Source of the DNA: Seminavis robusta
Taxonomy: Eukaryota; Bacillariophyta; Bacillariophyceae; Naviculales; Naviculaceae
Direction: 5' to 3'
NCBI GenBank assembly: GCA_903772945.1
Contig: CAICTM010000791.1
Coordinates: forward strand, 1-48,554
DNA length: 48,554 nucleotides
This document shows, one piece after another, positions 20,375-30,298 of this stretch. The first letter of the stretch is position 1. Every line of letters begins with the position of its first letter. The translations under genes were made by a program, and so were the position numbers. The notes beneath the pieces were generated by a model. That model worked only from the letters and a program-made list of their open reading frames with translations. It was not told where the DNA came from and ran no database searches.

Positions 20375-21171
20375 TCAGCGTCGGAAGATGAGAGAAGAAG
20401 GGCCCAAGAAAGGGTCCACATTGCGCCACTCTGTTTCCGCTCCTTGCCAGTGGAAGAATGGCTTGCTTTCCTTGAATGTGTCGAGGGAGTTGCTGTTGTT
20501 GTGGGTTGCTTGTTCTGCTGCTGGGTTCTCGGTTGCAACATCCAGAATGTTGGTGCTTAGTTTCGTCATATCTTCAGCGTAGACTAGTTTCATTGCTGCT
20601 TCATGACCAGTACGATGATTGTCGTCCTTGCCATTGTGCGGGACCACTTCTTTGGAGGTCACTACTTTGTCTGGGACGACCCCCACAGCAACTGGCTTGT
20701 CTTCGCTGCCGGTAGCTGGCTTTTCTTCGTACAGATACAGCCTTGCTTTGTTGAGAGACTGAGATATGGCGTCTTGCAGTTCCCGGGTGGTTGACACGGC
20801 TATTACCTCGCCATCATCATCACGGTAGTAAAAAGGGTATTGAGGAGGTGAGTTTGTGGCTTCTTTGAGCAAAGTTCCAAGATTCTCCAGTGAAGCTGTT
20901 CCCAACTTTGGATGGATCAAGTGGCGGAGTTGAAAGCGGCGAGTTTCGAGGTCACCTGCAAGATCAACAGCTTCATCAGTGAGTGGATCATACAGACGGT
21001 CACTCGCACGACGGGGAGTACCTGGAAGTCCGTGTACGAGTCGATGCACTCAAGCAACTCACCATCTGCCTTGGAACCGAGAACAACCTTAATAGTAAAG
21101 TCCTCGTTGCCTCCAACGTTTGAAGTGTACGCGGCCGAGCGAATGCTGTTGTCAACGAACAAGAACGCCAT
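20375..21171 (-). CDS. PB1-domain protein A (two exons, 229 aa)
   Basis: Exon 1 is 21063-21171, the intron 20956-21062 (107 bp, GTGAGT...TTGCAG) and exon 2 20375-20955; the join restores one frame. Residues 24-110 form a PB1 domain: first strand FTIKVVLGS with the type-II lysine, ETRRFQLRHL helix entry, ENLGTLLKEA helix, and the acidic OPCA motif YRDDDGEVIAVSTTREL. PB1 domains bind each other head to tail through Lys and OPCA surfaces in signalling scaffolds. Having both faces, this one could oligomerise. The remaining ~115 residues are polar and probably disordered, with no recognised domain. It lacks the larger C-terminal domain found in paralogues B and D. No signal peptide or membrane segment is present. 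Confidence 0.82.
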
Positions 21172-21944
21172 AGTGGCTTCAGTCCTTTTGTTCTACCAAA
21201 TAGAATGAATCTTTGGCTCCTGATATTTATTTGGAGACGGCTTTGCATCTTCAGGCTATCCAAACTTGCAAATTAGTTGGTAACGGCTTTCAAGTGTCAC
21301 CTGACGTCGTGAGCGAGGCGAAAGGCACTCCTATGATGGCGCAGCTCTGATGGGTTGATCCCTTCGCCGTCCGCAGCTCAAAAACCCAGCTATGACGTGA
21401 CGCGCACTGGTAGACTGTAGCAACTTGCAACCAGCCACAACAAACGTTACGAGACAGCAGACATTGTGAGTGTATTGAAGTTTAGTGCCCTGATGGCTCC
21501 GACAGCTGAATCGATTCAATCAGTTTAGAGGGTAGAAAGTTCGAGAGGAAAAGACTAGAAGGAACATTTCTATCTGGCTAGCTAGAGATTTCTATGATGA
21601 AGAAGTGAAGAAAAAGAGAGCTTTTGTTTTGCTTGGCTGATTGATGATAGATGGAGTGGACCCTGCCTGGTTGTCGTTGTTGGTTTTTGGGGTTGTTGGT
21701 GGCAGCTCAACGAAGAGGACCCACCACCACGCGACGACGGTTTTCGGAACCGTTTCTTTAGACCTTATCTCTAGTGAGATTACTAAGGTTAAGGATGTTC
21801 GGACAGGATCTTCAGCCTTCCTCTCGATCTTCCAACCGCTCACCATGGCACTCTCGTCGGTCAACCACAAACCTCAACTCAACAAGCCAGAGCCAAGACA
21901 GTAAAGACCAACTACAAAACAAATATATAGCAGCTAGATAGACC
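21172..21944. other. Divergent intergenic region between PB1 gene A and Rpn9
   Basis: This region should hold the promoters of two divergently transcribed genes. The short open frames at 21.6-21.9 kb overlap on opposite strands and have no motifs. The ~45 bases before 21945 are A-rich and leader-like. Confidence 0.45.
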
Positions 21945-23189
21945 ATGTCAAGCTATGTGGATGCAACGAGCGGCGCTGTGGATCATTGCCAACTGATGGC
22001 TCAGCAACAGCCCGATCTGGCGGCCGATTACTACAAGATTGCGAGCAGTTGCAAGGAAAAGCTGTGGCATCAATTGACTCTTACCATTCTGGACTTGGTG
22101 TCCAAGCCGACGACGACTCTTCGCAGCACTCCAGAAGGCACGAATTCGTATTTGGCATTGTACGACAAGGTGGTTCTCTCGATCGACACCAAGTTGAACC
22201 CGTTGAGTTTGGCACGGATTGCGTCGTATGTGGCCGCGTCCTTGACGGCCAAGACGAGCGATGAAAAAGACACCACCGCCGCCAAGGCCGTTCTAGAGAA
22301 TCTGCTCGCCAACAAAAAAGACACGCTGGGAACTCCGGCCACCATCTTTGTCCAATCCAAATTGTCGCTGCTGTCGTTGAATGCCGACGACAAGACGAAA
22401 CTCGATCAAATCAAAACCATTGTCAAATCCAATGGCGAACTCTTGAAAGAAATGATTGATGCCCGCGACACGTCCGAATCGGCCATTGTCCACTCGGCGC
22501 ATTACGAAATGGCCATGACCTACTACAAAGTCGTCGGTCCACCGGAATCCTTTTACGATCAAGCCATGAGTTTTCTCAATTACGCGCCACTCCTCGAAAC
22601 AACCGACGACGCCAAGACTGCCTATTATCATCAACTCGCCGTCGATTTGTGTTTGGCCGCACTCACGGGCGAAGGTGTCTACAATCTCGGACAAGTCGTC
22701 AGTACGCCCGTACTCGCCATGCTAGCGAATACACCCGAAAGTTGGTTGGTGGATATGCTCAAGGCATGTGCCAAAGGACAGGTCGTCGAATTCAATACGC
22801 TCACGACACAATACGCGGATGCCATTGCCAAACAACCCGCGCTGGTCCATCGCGCCACGGCTGTCAAGGAAAAACTCACACTGTTGGCATTGGTCAATCT
22901 CGTCTTTGAAAAACATTCGTCCGAACGAACCCTGGGCTTTCAAGAAGTCGCCGATCGTTTGCATATTGACATTCTGCAAGTCGAGTGGGTCATTATGCGA
23001 GCACTCTCGTTGCAGTTGATTGAAGGAAGTATGGATCAAGTCGATCAAACTGTGTCGGTTACGTGGGTATTGCCACGTGTCTTGGATACTACCGAGCTGC
23101 AAGCATTGGCAGGACGGTTTGGAGAATGGGCCGTCAAAGTCAGCAAGACCAAGGATTATATGCAAGAACAGACACCCACGTTTGCGTGA
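21945..23189 (+). CDS. PSMD13: 26S proteasome non-ATPase regulatory subunit 13 (Rpn9)
   Basis: This single-exon gene encodes 414 aa, slightly above the usual 370-390 aa of the family. Rpn9 is a PCI-domain subunit of the lid of the 19S regulatory particle, supporting the deubiquitinase module of the proteasome. Residues 1-200 are helical repeats, including the conserved HQLTLTILDLV and SLARIASYVAA helices. Residues 200-300 carry AHYEMAMTYYKVVGPPESFY and the AVDLCLAALTGEGVYNLG block, diagnostic of PSMD13. The PCI winged-helix part follows (about 310-385: KEKLTLLALVNLVFEK, LGFQEVADRLHIDILQVEWVIMRAL). The C-terminus (ALAGRFGEWAVKVS) matches the final helix that joins the lid helical bundle. No defects are seen. 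Confidence 0.95.
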   Translation: MSSYVDATSGAVDHCQLMAQQQPDLAADYYKIASSCKEKLWHQLTLTILDLVSKPTTTLRSTPEGTNSYLALYDKVVLSIDTKLNPLSLARIASYVAASLTAKTSDEKDTTAAKAVLENLLANKKDTLGTPATIFVQSKLSLLSLNADDKTKLDQIKTIVKSNGELLKEMIDARDTSESAIVHSAHYEMAMTYYKVVGPPESFYDQAMSFLNYAPLLETTDDAKTAYYHQLAVDLCLAALTGEGVYNLGQVVSTPVLAMLANTPESWLVDMLKACAKGQVVEFNTLTTQYADAIAKQPALVHRATAVKEKLTLLALVNLVFEKHSSERTLGFQEVADRLHIDILQVEWVIMRALSLQLIEGSMDQVDQTVSVTWVLPRVLDTTELQALAGRFGEWAVKVSKTKDYMQEQTPTFA

Positions 23190-23630
23190 GTATGTATAGC
23201 ATGCATGAACAATGCATGAAGTGCCAAATCTATCGGGTTGTTTGGCATGTCGATTGAAGATTCATTCCTTCAGAGAGAATAAACACTAAACTTTTACGTT
23301 GCACTCTTAGCTAGGCATTCCGAAATAGTACTGCTTGCTCCTCTCGTACCGGTAGCTCTCACCGAGCCCACAAAAAACGGTACCGGCAGCTAGCTAGTCC
23401 ACCCGTGCCATCCAATAAGCTTTCCGGGAGAGACCATGCACTAAGGCACTGGGTAGCTCATTATTTATTTGCTATCTGATTGCACAACATCGACTCAGAA
23501 GAAACAAAGGATCCAGAGGTCCATACAAGAGGGACCGAATAATAATATGGCTTGCCTGGCCAAGACAAATCAATGTTGCTCGTGGTACGGTTCGGTTGTA
23601 GAAGATGATCGGGTAAAGGCCGAATACATT
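23190..23630. other. Intergenic stretch, convergent gene ends
   Basis: Downstream region of Rpn9 and of PB1 gene B. It contains TACCGGTAGCTC and GGTACCGGCAGCTAGCTAG palindromes at about 23346-23396. No gene is seen. Confidence 0.45.
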
Positions 23631-24897
23631 TCACAAGGCCCTGAACAGTGCAACGAAGGCTTCATCTGCAGGAGTATTTGTCTTCGTACCATTGTATACA
23701 GCTTTGGTTGCTGCCTTCACCGCACTTGTTCCACTACCAGGTTGTGTCTCAGTTGTAGGAGGACTGAAGGCCGAGCCATTGCCTTGTTCGGTCTTACCTC
23801 CAGGTACACTTGGCACACCCAATATTACACCGTTAATCGAGGTGCTCTGAATGGCATTATATTTAAGTGCAATCACCAATTCCAGCCTTGCCTCTTCACC
23901 CGCCACTGTCATCCTACAGAGTCCCGTGATCTTGCACACATCTTTCGGCGGTGTGATCTGCTTTGAGGAGGAAAGCGAAGGTTCTCCATTGAACAACACA
24001 ACAATCGGTAGACGCTGCGACTTGAACAGCGTAGTGGCCTTGTACAGGTTCGGTGAGAACCAGCTACCTTTGATTGCACGCGAACCAGCTGAATAGATGA
24101 GCATCTGGTATGTTTCTCTTGGGATCAGCAAGTCATAAGGGGCGGTGGGTTCCAATGTGGGATACAAGTAGATACCATCGATGGCGAGCCATTCACTGAC
24201 AACGTCCAGTTCATCGATCTCGTATTTCCAGTGCAGCATGCTGCCTCTTCCCTCTATCGATACACAACGAGGAGCGTCAGTCTCTGTGACATGATCCCTG
24301 AACCTATTGAACAAGTGCGCCAGCACATCTCCTCTTTCAAAAAAGATGCCATGACACCACACCGGATCTCGGGGGCTTGGTTTCATCAGTTGTCGTATCA
24401 ACCGTGAACCCTCAGATTCTGCCTCACTTATCTCGTGACAGCTGTTCGAATTGTTAGGTGCGTATTCATTGACACGAAGCACCAAGCAAGGCTGGTCCAG
24501 GAATTGGTCAATTGCATCATGTAACGCTCGACTAGAGTTGACAGAGATCTCGTCACCTTCCTTGTCCTCGTACGTAAATGGCGGCGCAGGCTTCCTCCCT
24601 GATTCTTTTTCTAGCACATCCAGCAGCTTTTGTAACGAAACTTCACCATGCTCCCCGTCGACAATGTCAGCATGCTGGAAGCGATAATATTGGAAATAGT
24701 CTTAGGGGAAGAACAAGTGTCAATGAGGGTACTAGTACAGTATACGGGGAATTGTTCGAGTGCTACTCACCAAAATCGTTGCACTCATAGCCGAATGCTA
24801 CCTTGATGGAGAAACGTAGGTTGACACGTATGTCAAAGAAAGCATCTGAAGCGGTCGATGCAGAGACAGAGTCGCTGGTGCCGGTGCCAAATCTCAT
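23631..24897 (-). CDS. PB1-domain protein B with shared C-terminal domain (two exons, 398 aa)
   Basis: Exon 1 is 24771-24897, the intron 24701-24770 (70 bp, GTGAGT...CCTAAG) and exon 2 23631-24700; the frame is continuous across the join. Residues 1-25 are Ser/Thr-rich. The PB1 domain covers about 28-120: FSIKVAFGY with the type-II Lys, VSLQKLLDVLEKE helix, and YEDKEGDEISVNSSRALHDAI as OPCA. Residues 150-350 form a second, unrecognised domain also found in paralogue D (aligned landmarks: FFERGDVLAHLFNRFRDHV here, VFDRADVVKHLVNDLEDHV in D). It contains a Trp/Tyr-rich beta pattern (WKYEIDELDVVSEWLAIDG). The tail is Gly/Thr/Ala-rich. It is probably an intracellular adaptor; partner and pathway are unknown. 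Confidence 0.82.
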
Positions 24898-24976
24898 GGT
24901 GGTTACGGGAAACGGTAGAGGTGACGCAACGCAACGCAAAGTACAGTATGGTAGTTGGAAGATGTTTCCACTGGTC

Positions 24977-24989
24977 GTTCACCTGAAAA
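24977..24989 (-). promoter_or_regulatory. Shared 5' element upstream of PB1 gene B
   Basis: On the minus strand TTTTCAGGTGAAC lies 80 bases before the ATG of gene B. The same element lies before the orphan exon C and gene D. It reads as a possible 3' splice site (TTTTCAG/G) of an intron in the 5' untranslated region, or as a promoter motif; the sequence alone does not decide. Confidence 0.45.
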
Positions 24990-25214
24990 TTCGAAACGCT
25001 GGGTTGGTCATTTTCTATGGAACAGAAGAGCCGTGACAAGATTGAACTCCCCACATGCACAAAGGGCTCGCAACCTTGAATAGTTCAACACCTGCCGGCG
25101 CCTCGTAAACTAGGCGTCGATTCAATGATTCGCTTCACAACCCGTCCAAGGGTATGGCCATACAGAGTACGGCTATGGCGGGGTCGGAGCAGGCATTCCG
25201 GTTTCTGGGCTCAC

Positions 25215-25335
25215 CAAAATTGTCGCTTTCATAGATGAGTACCACCTCGATGGAGAAAGGTAGGTTGCAATGGATGTCGAACAAACCATCCGAAGCTGTA
25301 GAGGCTGAGAGAGACTCGTCGTTCCCGACCTTCAT
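25215..25335 (-). pseudogene. Orphan first exon of the PB1 family (copy C)
   Basis: ATG at 25335 begins a 121-base stretch encoding a protein closely like exon 1 of gene B. Both contain SVSASTASDAFFDI / SLSASTASDGLFDI followed by FSI[KE]V and end in a ...NDFG / ...DNFG codon at a GTGAG donor (here GTGAGC at 25214). No matching second exon exists between here and gene B, and reading through the donor gives no PB1 sequence. The type-II lysine of the first strand is Glu here (FSIEVVL). It looks like a partial tandem duplicate of the 5' end of gene B. It could conceivably be a cryptic alternative first exon spliced to exon 2 of B. Confidence 0.6.
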
Positions 25336-25401
25336 GGTTGTTTCGATACCAGATTCGATACCAGTGCTGACCAGTGATCGTGCAGCAGTGACTTGACACC
25401 A

Positions 25402-25422
25402 AAGATACGGTTCACCTGAAAA
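25402..25422 (-). promoter_or_regulatory. Shared 5' element upstream of PB1 exon C
   Basis: The minus strand reads TTTTCAGGTGAACCGTATC followed by TT, 67 bases before the ATG of copy C. It is the full-length form of the element also found before gene D. Confidence 0.5.
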
Positions 25423-25584
25423 TATGAGACCGCGGATATCTTTCCCTGTAGCTTCAGTACCGGAGCTGAAATTTTCATTCAAACCTTCCAAATGTGCCCT
25501 CTTGCAGGGTTGCGCTCTTTATTAGAACCTCGGTATTTACCGGTATGGTCATAGCTGGATGCATTTGCCAAAGACACGTCGACC

Positions 25585-26514
25585 ATGGAGGTAGAGACTG
25601 TGACGCCATCTGCCGCGGATGAACCGGATTCATCCGAGGGCAAGGAACATCTCGAGGAAACCTTGTCCGATGACGAGAGGCTACCGGTACCTGATGGTGT
25701 GAAGGTGGAGACTGTGACGCCATCTGCCGCGGCTGAAGACGAACCAGATTCATCCAATGGTAAGGAACCCCCCGAGAAAACCTTGTCCGAAGAGGAGAAG
25801 CTGCTGGATGATTTGAAACAGGTCAACGAAGGTTTTTGTCAGCTCTTCGGTTTGGACCAACAAGAAACCAACTTCACCTGGGAGCACTTTTTCGTCGCAC
25901 ACTGTGGCATCCTGAAGGAGGATGCCTTGGAATACGAGCGACACCTGATTGCTCATCGCCTGAGCCCCGAGGATACACTACTGGAGTCCCTCGGAATTCT
26001 TGTCGAGTACGGTCGAATCCCTGTAGGGGACAAGCTCAAAATTTCCAAAACGATGCAGAGGCAAGAGGATAGCTTTAGAGCCCAGGAGGAGCAGGCAAAA
26101 AAGAACACCAAGGTTCTCGGCTTGGAAAAGTATACAGAATTTCAAGCACGCCAGATCATATCACTCGGTGGTGGCACGTCGAAGTATGAGATCGAATGGG
26201 GAATCGAGCAATTTGAAGATGGCATGTTGGAACTTGAGAAACTTGTTGCGGAGGCAATGATGAAGAACCCTGAGGCCCGAGAAGGGTTCATGGCCGGAGC
26301 AAGCATGGGTCGAAAGGAAAGAGACCCTGCCATGAAACTGTTGCGATCTTTCGGGTACAAGACGTTTGACTACACGAAGGGCAAATCCGTCACCCAGCCA
26401 ACGGCGCAAACACAGCCAGTTTCAGCTAACCCTCTCCTCGAAGACTTGCTGTTTGGCACCGCCAAGAGTGAGGAAGACGACAGGAGAGCCGCAAGACTGG
26501 AGATGTACGCGTAG
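25585..26514 (+). CDS. Protein of unknown function, SAM-like middle region (309 aa)
   Basis: This single-exon gene is divergent from the PB1 copies. The N-terminus carries an internal duplication: residues 1-35 (VETVTPSAADEPDSSEGKE...LEETLSDDE) are repeated at 40-75 (VETVTPSAAAEDEPDSSNGKE...PEKTLSEEE), an acidic, disordered stretch. Residues 85-160 have a helix pattern reminiscent of a SAM domain (WEHFFVAHCGILKEDALEYERHLIAH...LESLGILVEYGRIPVGDKLKI). This is a fold guess, not a family match. A charged coiled-coil-prone region (160-185) and further amphipathic helices follow, with a polar C-terminus. No signal or membrane segments are seen. The GGTACC element in the first 120 codons shows the local palindromes can sit in coding sequence. 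No function is assigned. Confidence 0.65.
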   Translation: MEVETVTPSAADEPDSSEGKEHLEETLSDDERLPVPDGVKVETVTPSAAAEDEPDSSNGKEPPEKTLSEEEKLLDDLKQVNEGFCQLFGLDQQETNFTWEHFFVAHCGILKEDALEYERHLIAHRLSPEDTLLESLGILVEYGRIPVGDKLKISKTMQRQEDSFRAQEEQAKKNTKVLGLEKYTEFQARQIISLGGGTSKYEIEWGIEQFEDGMLELEKLVAEAMMKNPEAREGFMAGASMGRKERDPAMKLLRSFGYKTFDYTKGKSVTQPTAQTQPVSANPLLEDLLFGTAKSEEDDRRAARLEMYA

Positions 26515-27321
26515 CGTCGTCATCTGGTGGAATGTCCGTAGAAATTGTTTGTCATGTTCAAGTTTCTTGAGGTTTCTTGTTCCGTCAACACCAGCACTCG
26601 ACGAGATACCGGTATGGTAGATACCCCTGAAAGACATAAGAGTTTGCTTACTGTATGCTTGATAGCTTCTGACATCACTTCAGTCCATCCTGCAGATTAG
26701 GTATTGTCGAGATTTAGAGGTTCCCGCGGAGGGCTCGTGACATTGAATAGTTCAACACGTGTCTCATAAGCTGAACGAAGAGGCATCGCCGCAACATCAG
26801 GTGCCCTGCTTGTACCTAGCTAGTCGCAACCATACCCCAACCAACGTGCCCCTTGTAGCATTGTATGTCTTGGTTGACTTTTGATGAATGTCTCAGCATA
26901 TACTCCAGAGAAGACAAGAACCACACTCATTGCAACAAAAATTGTGTCTAGAGTTGAGTCACAGACAGCATTCTGCACCACCTTAGACCTGAAGAATACA
27001 ATCGTCTTCGCTTGAGGGACTAAGCGCGTTGCGGTGTCTAGCTAGCTATCCCACAGTTGTAACTTTCCCCTTGCTCGTCGCTCCAATCAAGGTCGAGCCA
27101 TCAGACTGGTTGTCTTGGCTCTGTACCCTGAACTCGGGTTGTATGTTGGTCGTTGGCTCATGGTTGGCACTCTGTCATTGTTGTTGAAACGAAGCTTGAA
27201 GACATATCTCCTCGAAAAGAGTATCCCAATAGTTGCTGCTTTCTGCACTGGAACGCTCGTCTCTCCACGACGAGACCCACTAGGAAAATGAAGGTGCAGC
27301 CGCAGCAAAGGTAGGCACAAA
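26515..27321. other. Intergenic stretch, convergent gene ends
   Basis: No gene is seen. The phrase GAATAGTTCAACACGTG (about 26745) echoes GAATAGTTCAACACCTG at about 25079, suggesting dispersed copies of a short sequence near the PB1 locus. CTAGCTAG elements lie at about 26817 and 27041. Confidence 0.4.
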
Positions 27322-29826
27322 TTAGAAGTCTTTGAACGCAACCTGCTCTGCTGTTGTCAATGGCTTTGTCTTGGGTGGCAACTCATTTTCGAGATCTTGA
27401 TAGTTTTCAAAGTGAGAAGCATCAAGTGCGTTCTTGATCTTTGGTTTCCAAGGTACCGGAAACTGTTTTCGTAGCAGCTTGTCAACGTTGATGACACTGA
27501 ACCATTTGTGGTTTCGAATGTCGTCTTCTCCACTGGCCATGCATCCCAAGCGATCTGCTTGTCTGTGTGTCAGTAGCCTCTTGATCAAATCTTCTGCCTG
27601 CTCATGAACAATGCCCTCTGGAAACTCAAAGCTTGCCTGAACTATCCGTTTGAACAGGCTCACCTGGTCAGTTCCTTCCGAATAGAACGGTGACACTCCA
27701 ACTATCATCTCAAATATGAGTGCACCGTACGCCCAATAATCCACTCCTTTGTCATGACCCTTTGAAACAATGATTTCAGGTGCCAAGTACTCTGGCGTCC
27801 CGCAAAGTGTGTACGTTTTGTCGACAACCACCTTGGCAAAACCAAGATCCACAAGGACCGTGTAGCCCCATTGATCAATCAACACGTTCTCGGGTTTTAA
27901 GTCCCTGTAGCAGATGTTCCTGCAATGCAAATGTGACATTGCTTCCAAGATGCACGCCGCATAGAAGCGGGCGTTTCCGTTTGGGATTCCATCTCGTTTC
28001 TCGGAATGAATCACGGAGAAGAGTTCACCACCTTGAACGAGGTCAATTAACATGTAGAGGTGGCACTCATCTTGAAACGTCGAGACGAGATCAATGACAA
28101 AGGGATGATCTAACGAAGCCATGATATTCTTCTCACGTAACACTCCATCTATTTGATGATGCCCCATGATCTCACGTTTGTCAAGTTGCTTCAGTGCATA
28201 TGGTTTGCTGGTCTTTTTGTGGTTGACGAGCCACACAATTCCAAATGTACCGACTCCAAGGATGCGCGTCTTCTCCAAATCTTTAAAGCGGATGGATCGG
28301 TCCATAGTGGCGGAAACATTGGTCAATGGTTCGCCCAGCCTGGCAATATTTCCAAGGACGCCTTCGATATCGTGCTTGGATAGAACCACACATTTTGTCG
28401 CCTGTTTGACAGTGATGGATTGGTTACTCAAGCAACCATCTGGTTCCTTGAGGTATCGGTCACCAAAGTAGTCTGCATCTTTCAATATTTTGACCATTCC
28501 ATCCTGGTTGACCACAGCAACCTTTCCATGCAAAATGACATAGAGATTCTGTATCAGTGGTTTTCCTTTCTCGGCCAAGACAGTGCCTGGCTGGAAGGTG
28601 GTCTCGACAATAAGTTCCGTAAGACGAGCCATTTCAAATTGTTGTAGTTTGGAGTCGGCAAAGACGGGAACACCCATGAGTGCCCGCTTTTTCATGGCTC
28701 GATCAATGGCTCCCTGCAGCGGGCCCAGCACCTGCTGAAAGGTTTCTCGTGAGAGGCACAGGCAGATGCAAGTGCTCGTGGCAGTCACATGGGCAGCCCG
28801 GGGATCCCCCGTCAAGAGTGCTCGTTCTCCAAAGTAATCTCCTGCTTTGAGGGATATTTCAATCGATGCACTATCCCCAAAGCCAATGTCATGCACCTTT
28901 GCCGTTCCTTCTTGAATAATGTAGAAATTCTCCCCCACATCTCCCTTGTTGATGATCCGTCCACCTTCCGGATAGCTCTTGGCCACAAAGGCATCTGACA
29001 GTTTGATGAGATCCAGCTTGTCCAAATCTGTCAAGAAGGGTACCTTTTGAAGAATATGATGCACGTCCTTTTTCTGGCTATTGGTACTATTGGCGAGAAT
29101 GTATCGGAATGTTTTCTGGTCCACTTTCCACAGTTCACATTCCGTATGCGCCAAACAAGTTGCCGCTCGAGGGGAATCATAGAGCAACGCCAATTCTCCA
29201 AACGCTCCACCACGGGAACACGAACCGACATTGACACTGTCGACTTCAAAATTGACCGTTCCCTGTTCCACTACGTAAAAGTAATCTCCCGTTTCTCCTT
29301 GTTTGATAATTTGCGTTTTCGCCGGGACGGTTTCGCATTTCATGGCATCAATCATGGTCCGTCGTTCTTTGGGGGCCAAACTGGCAAAGACAAAATTATC
29401 TTCCATAATCCCATCAATGAACTGAATGGCCGTGGCAGATTTGGGAAAGACGGGGGTTTCAAAGTTGGTTTCGGCTTCAATGTCGAGGGATTGGGCAAAA
29501 ATGTTTTGACGATTCTGTTTTGGCGCACGGACATTCCGTTCGCTGGCAGGCGCCGTGTTGGTCTCTCCATCTTGAGGTGAGATTTTGCCTTTGGAGCCCT
29601 GATAATGATAATGAAGGAATGGAAAGGAAACAAAAGTGTCAGGAGATGCCAACTAGCCAGGACCACTCTGGAAGTACTACTATGGGCGCACCTTGGTTCG
29701 TTTGAGTCCTTCTCGGCGTTTCCCGGCATCACTTCCTTGTGGCGTTGACGGCCTTGGAGATTGCTTCAAAGAGGGCTTGGAAGAAGCCTTGGACTTGCCT
29801 CCTTTCTTCCGCAAGATACCCTTCAT
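27322..29826 (-). CDS. Cyclic-nucleotide-dependent protein kinase, PKG type (two exons, 803 aa)
   Basis: Exon 1 (29692-29826, 45 codons, Lys/Arg/Ser-rich) joins exon 2 (27322-29598) across a 93-bp intron (GTGCGC...TATCAG). An in-frame ATG within the intron would give a shorter 776-aa form. Three cyclic-nucleotide-binding domains come first. CNB1 (about 114-217) has the full phosphate cassette FGELALLYDSPRAAT. CNB2 (232-337) has FGERALLTGDPRAA. CNB3 (355-467) is degenerate (FGDRYLKEPDG), lacking the cassette Glu/Arg. The AGC kinase domain (about 485-745) has GVGTFGIV, the YALKQL lysine, YRDLKPEN and the activation segment CGTPEYLAPE. An AGC C-tail follows. The magnesium motif is DLG (VDLGFAK) instead of DFG. 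Cassettes in one chain with the kinase mark PKG rather than PKA; nucleotide preference cannot be read safely. Confidence 0.93.
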
Positions 29827-30298
29827 TGTCACAACGAAAACATGGGTAGCAACAGCAGCAACCTTGACAGGAATGATGGATGTGATACCGCTAGCTAGAA
29901 GCGTTGGCTTCGGAGTTTCCCCTGTTGGTTTGGGTGGTGTTCTTGTGGCGTTGGGGTAAACATGTTTGAGGTTTGGGTAAATTTGAGATCAACTCCCACG
30001 CCATGACAGGAATCGTTGTTGCTTGCACCTCCTACTAGTATCGTACCGCTACTGTAACATGAGAACCGGTGGGGAAATTATCTATCATACATGTAACATT
30101 GCTTGCTCGTAGAAAAAGGGCCCTACCTAGCTAGTAATAGAACGAGCCTAATCGTTGACAAACGACATATACACACCGGTACACGTAAACAGGCTGGGCA
30201 TCTGAGCTAGCTACTGCATCTAGATATTAGATCGCTGGCTAACGGTGGTACAAGGAAACAAAAGGGCGCGCTCATGCAAACAAGCAACAGGTTCCACT
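29827..30298. other. Upstream region of the protein kinase gene
   Basis: No gene is seen. It contains the probable promoter of the minus-strand kinase gene and the downstream end of PB1 gene D, with CTAGCTAG elements at about 30125 and 30210. Confidence 0.4.
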
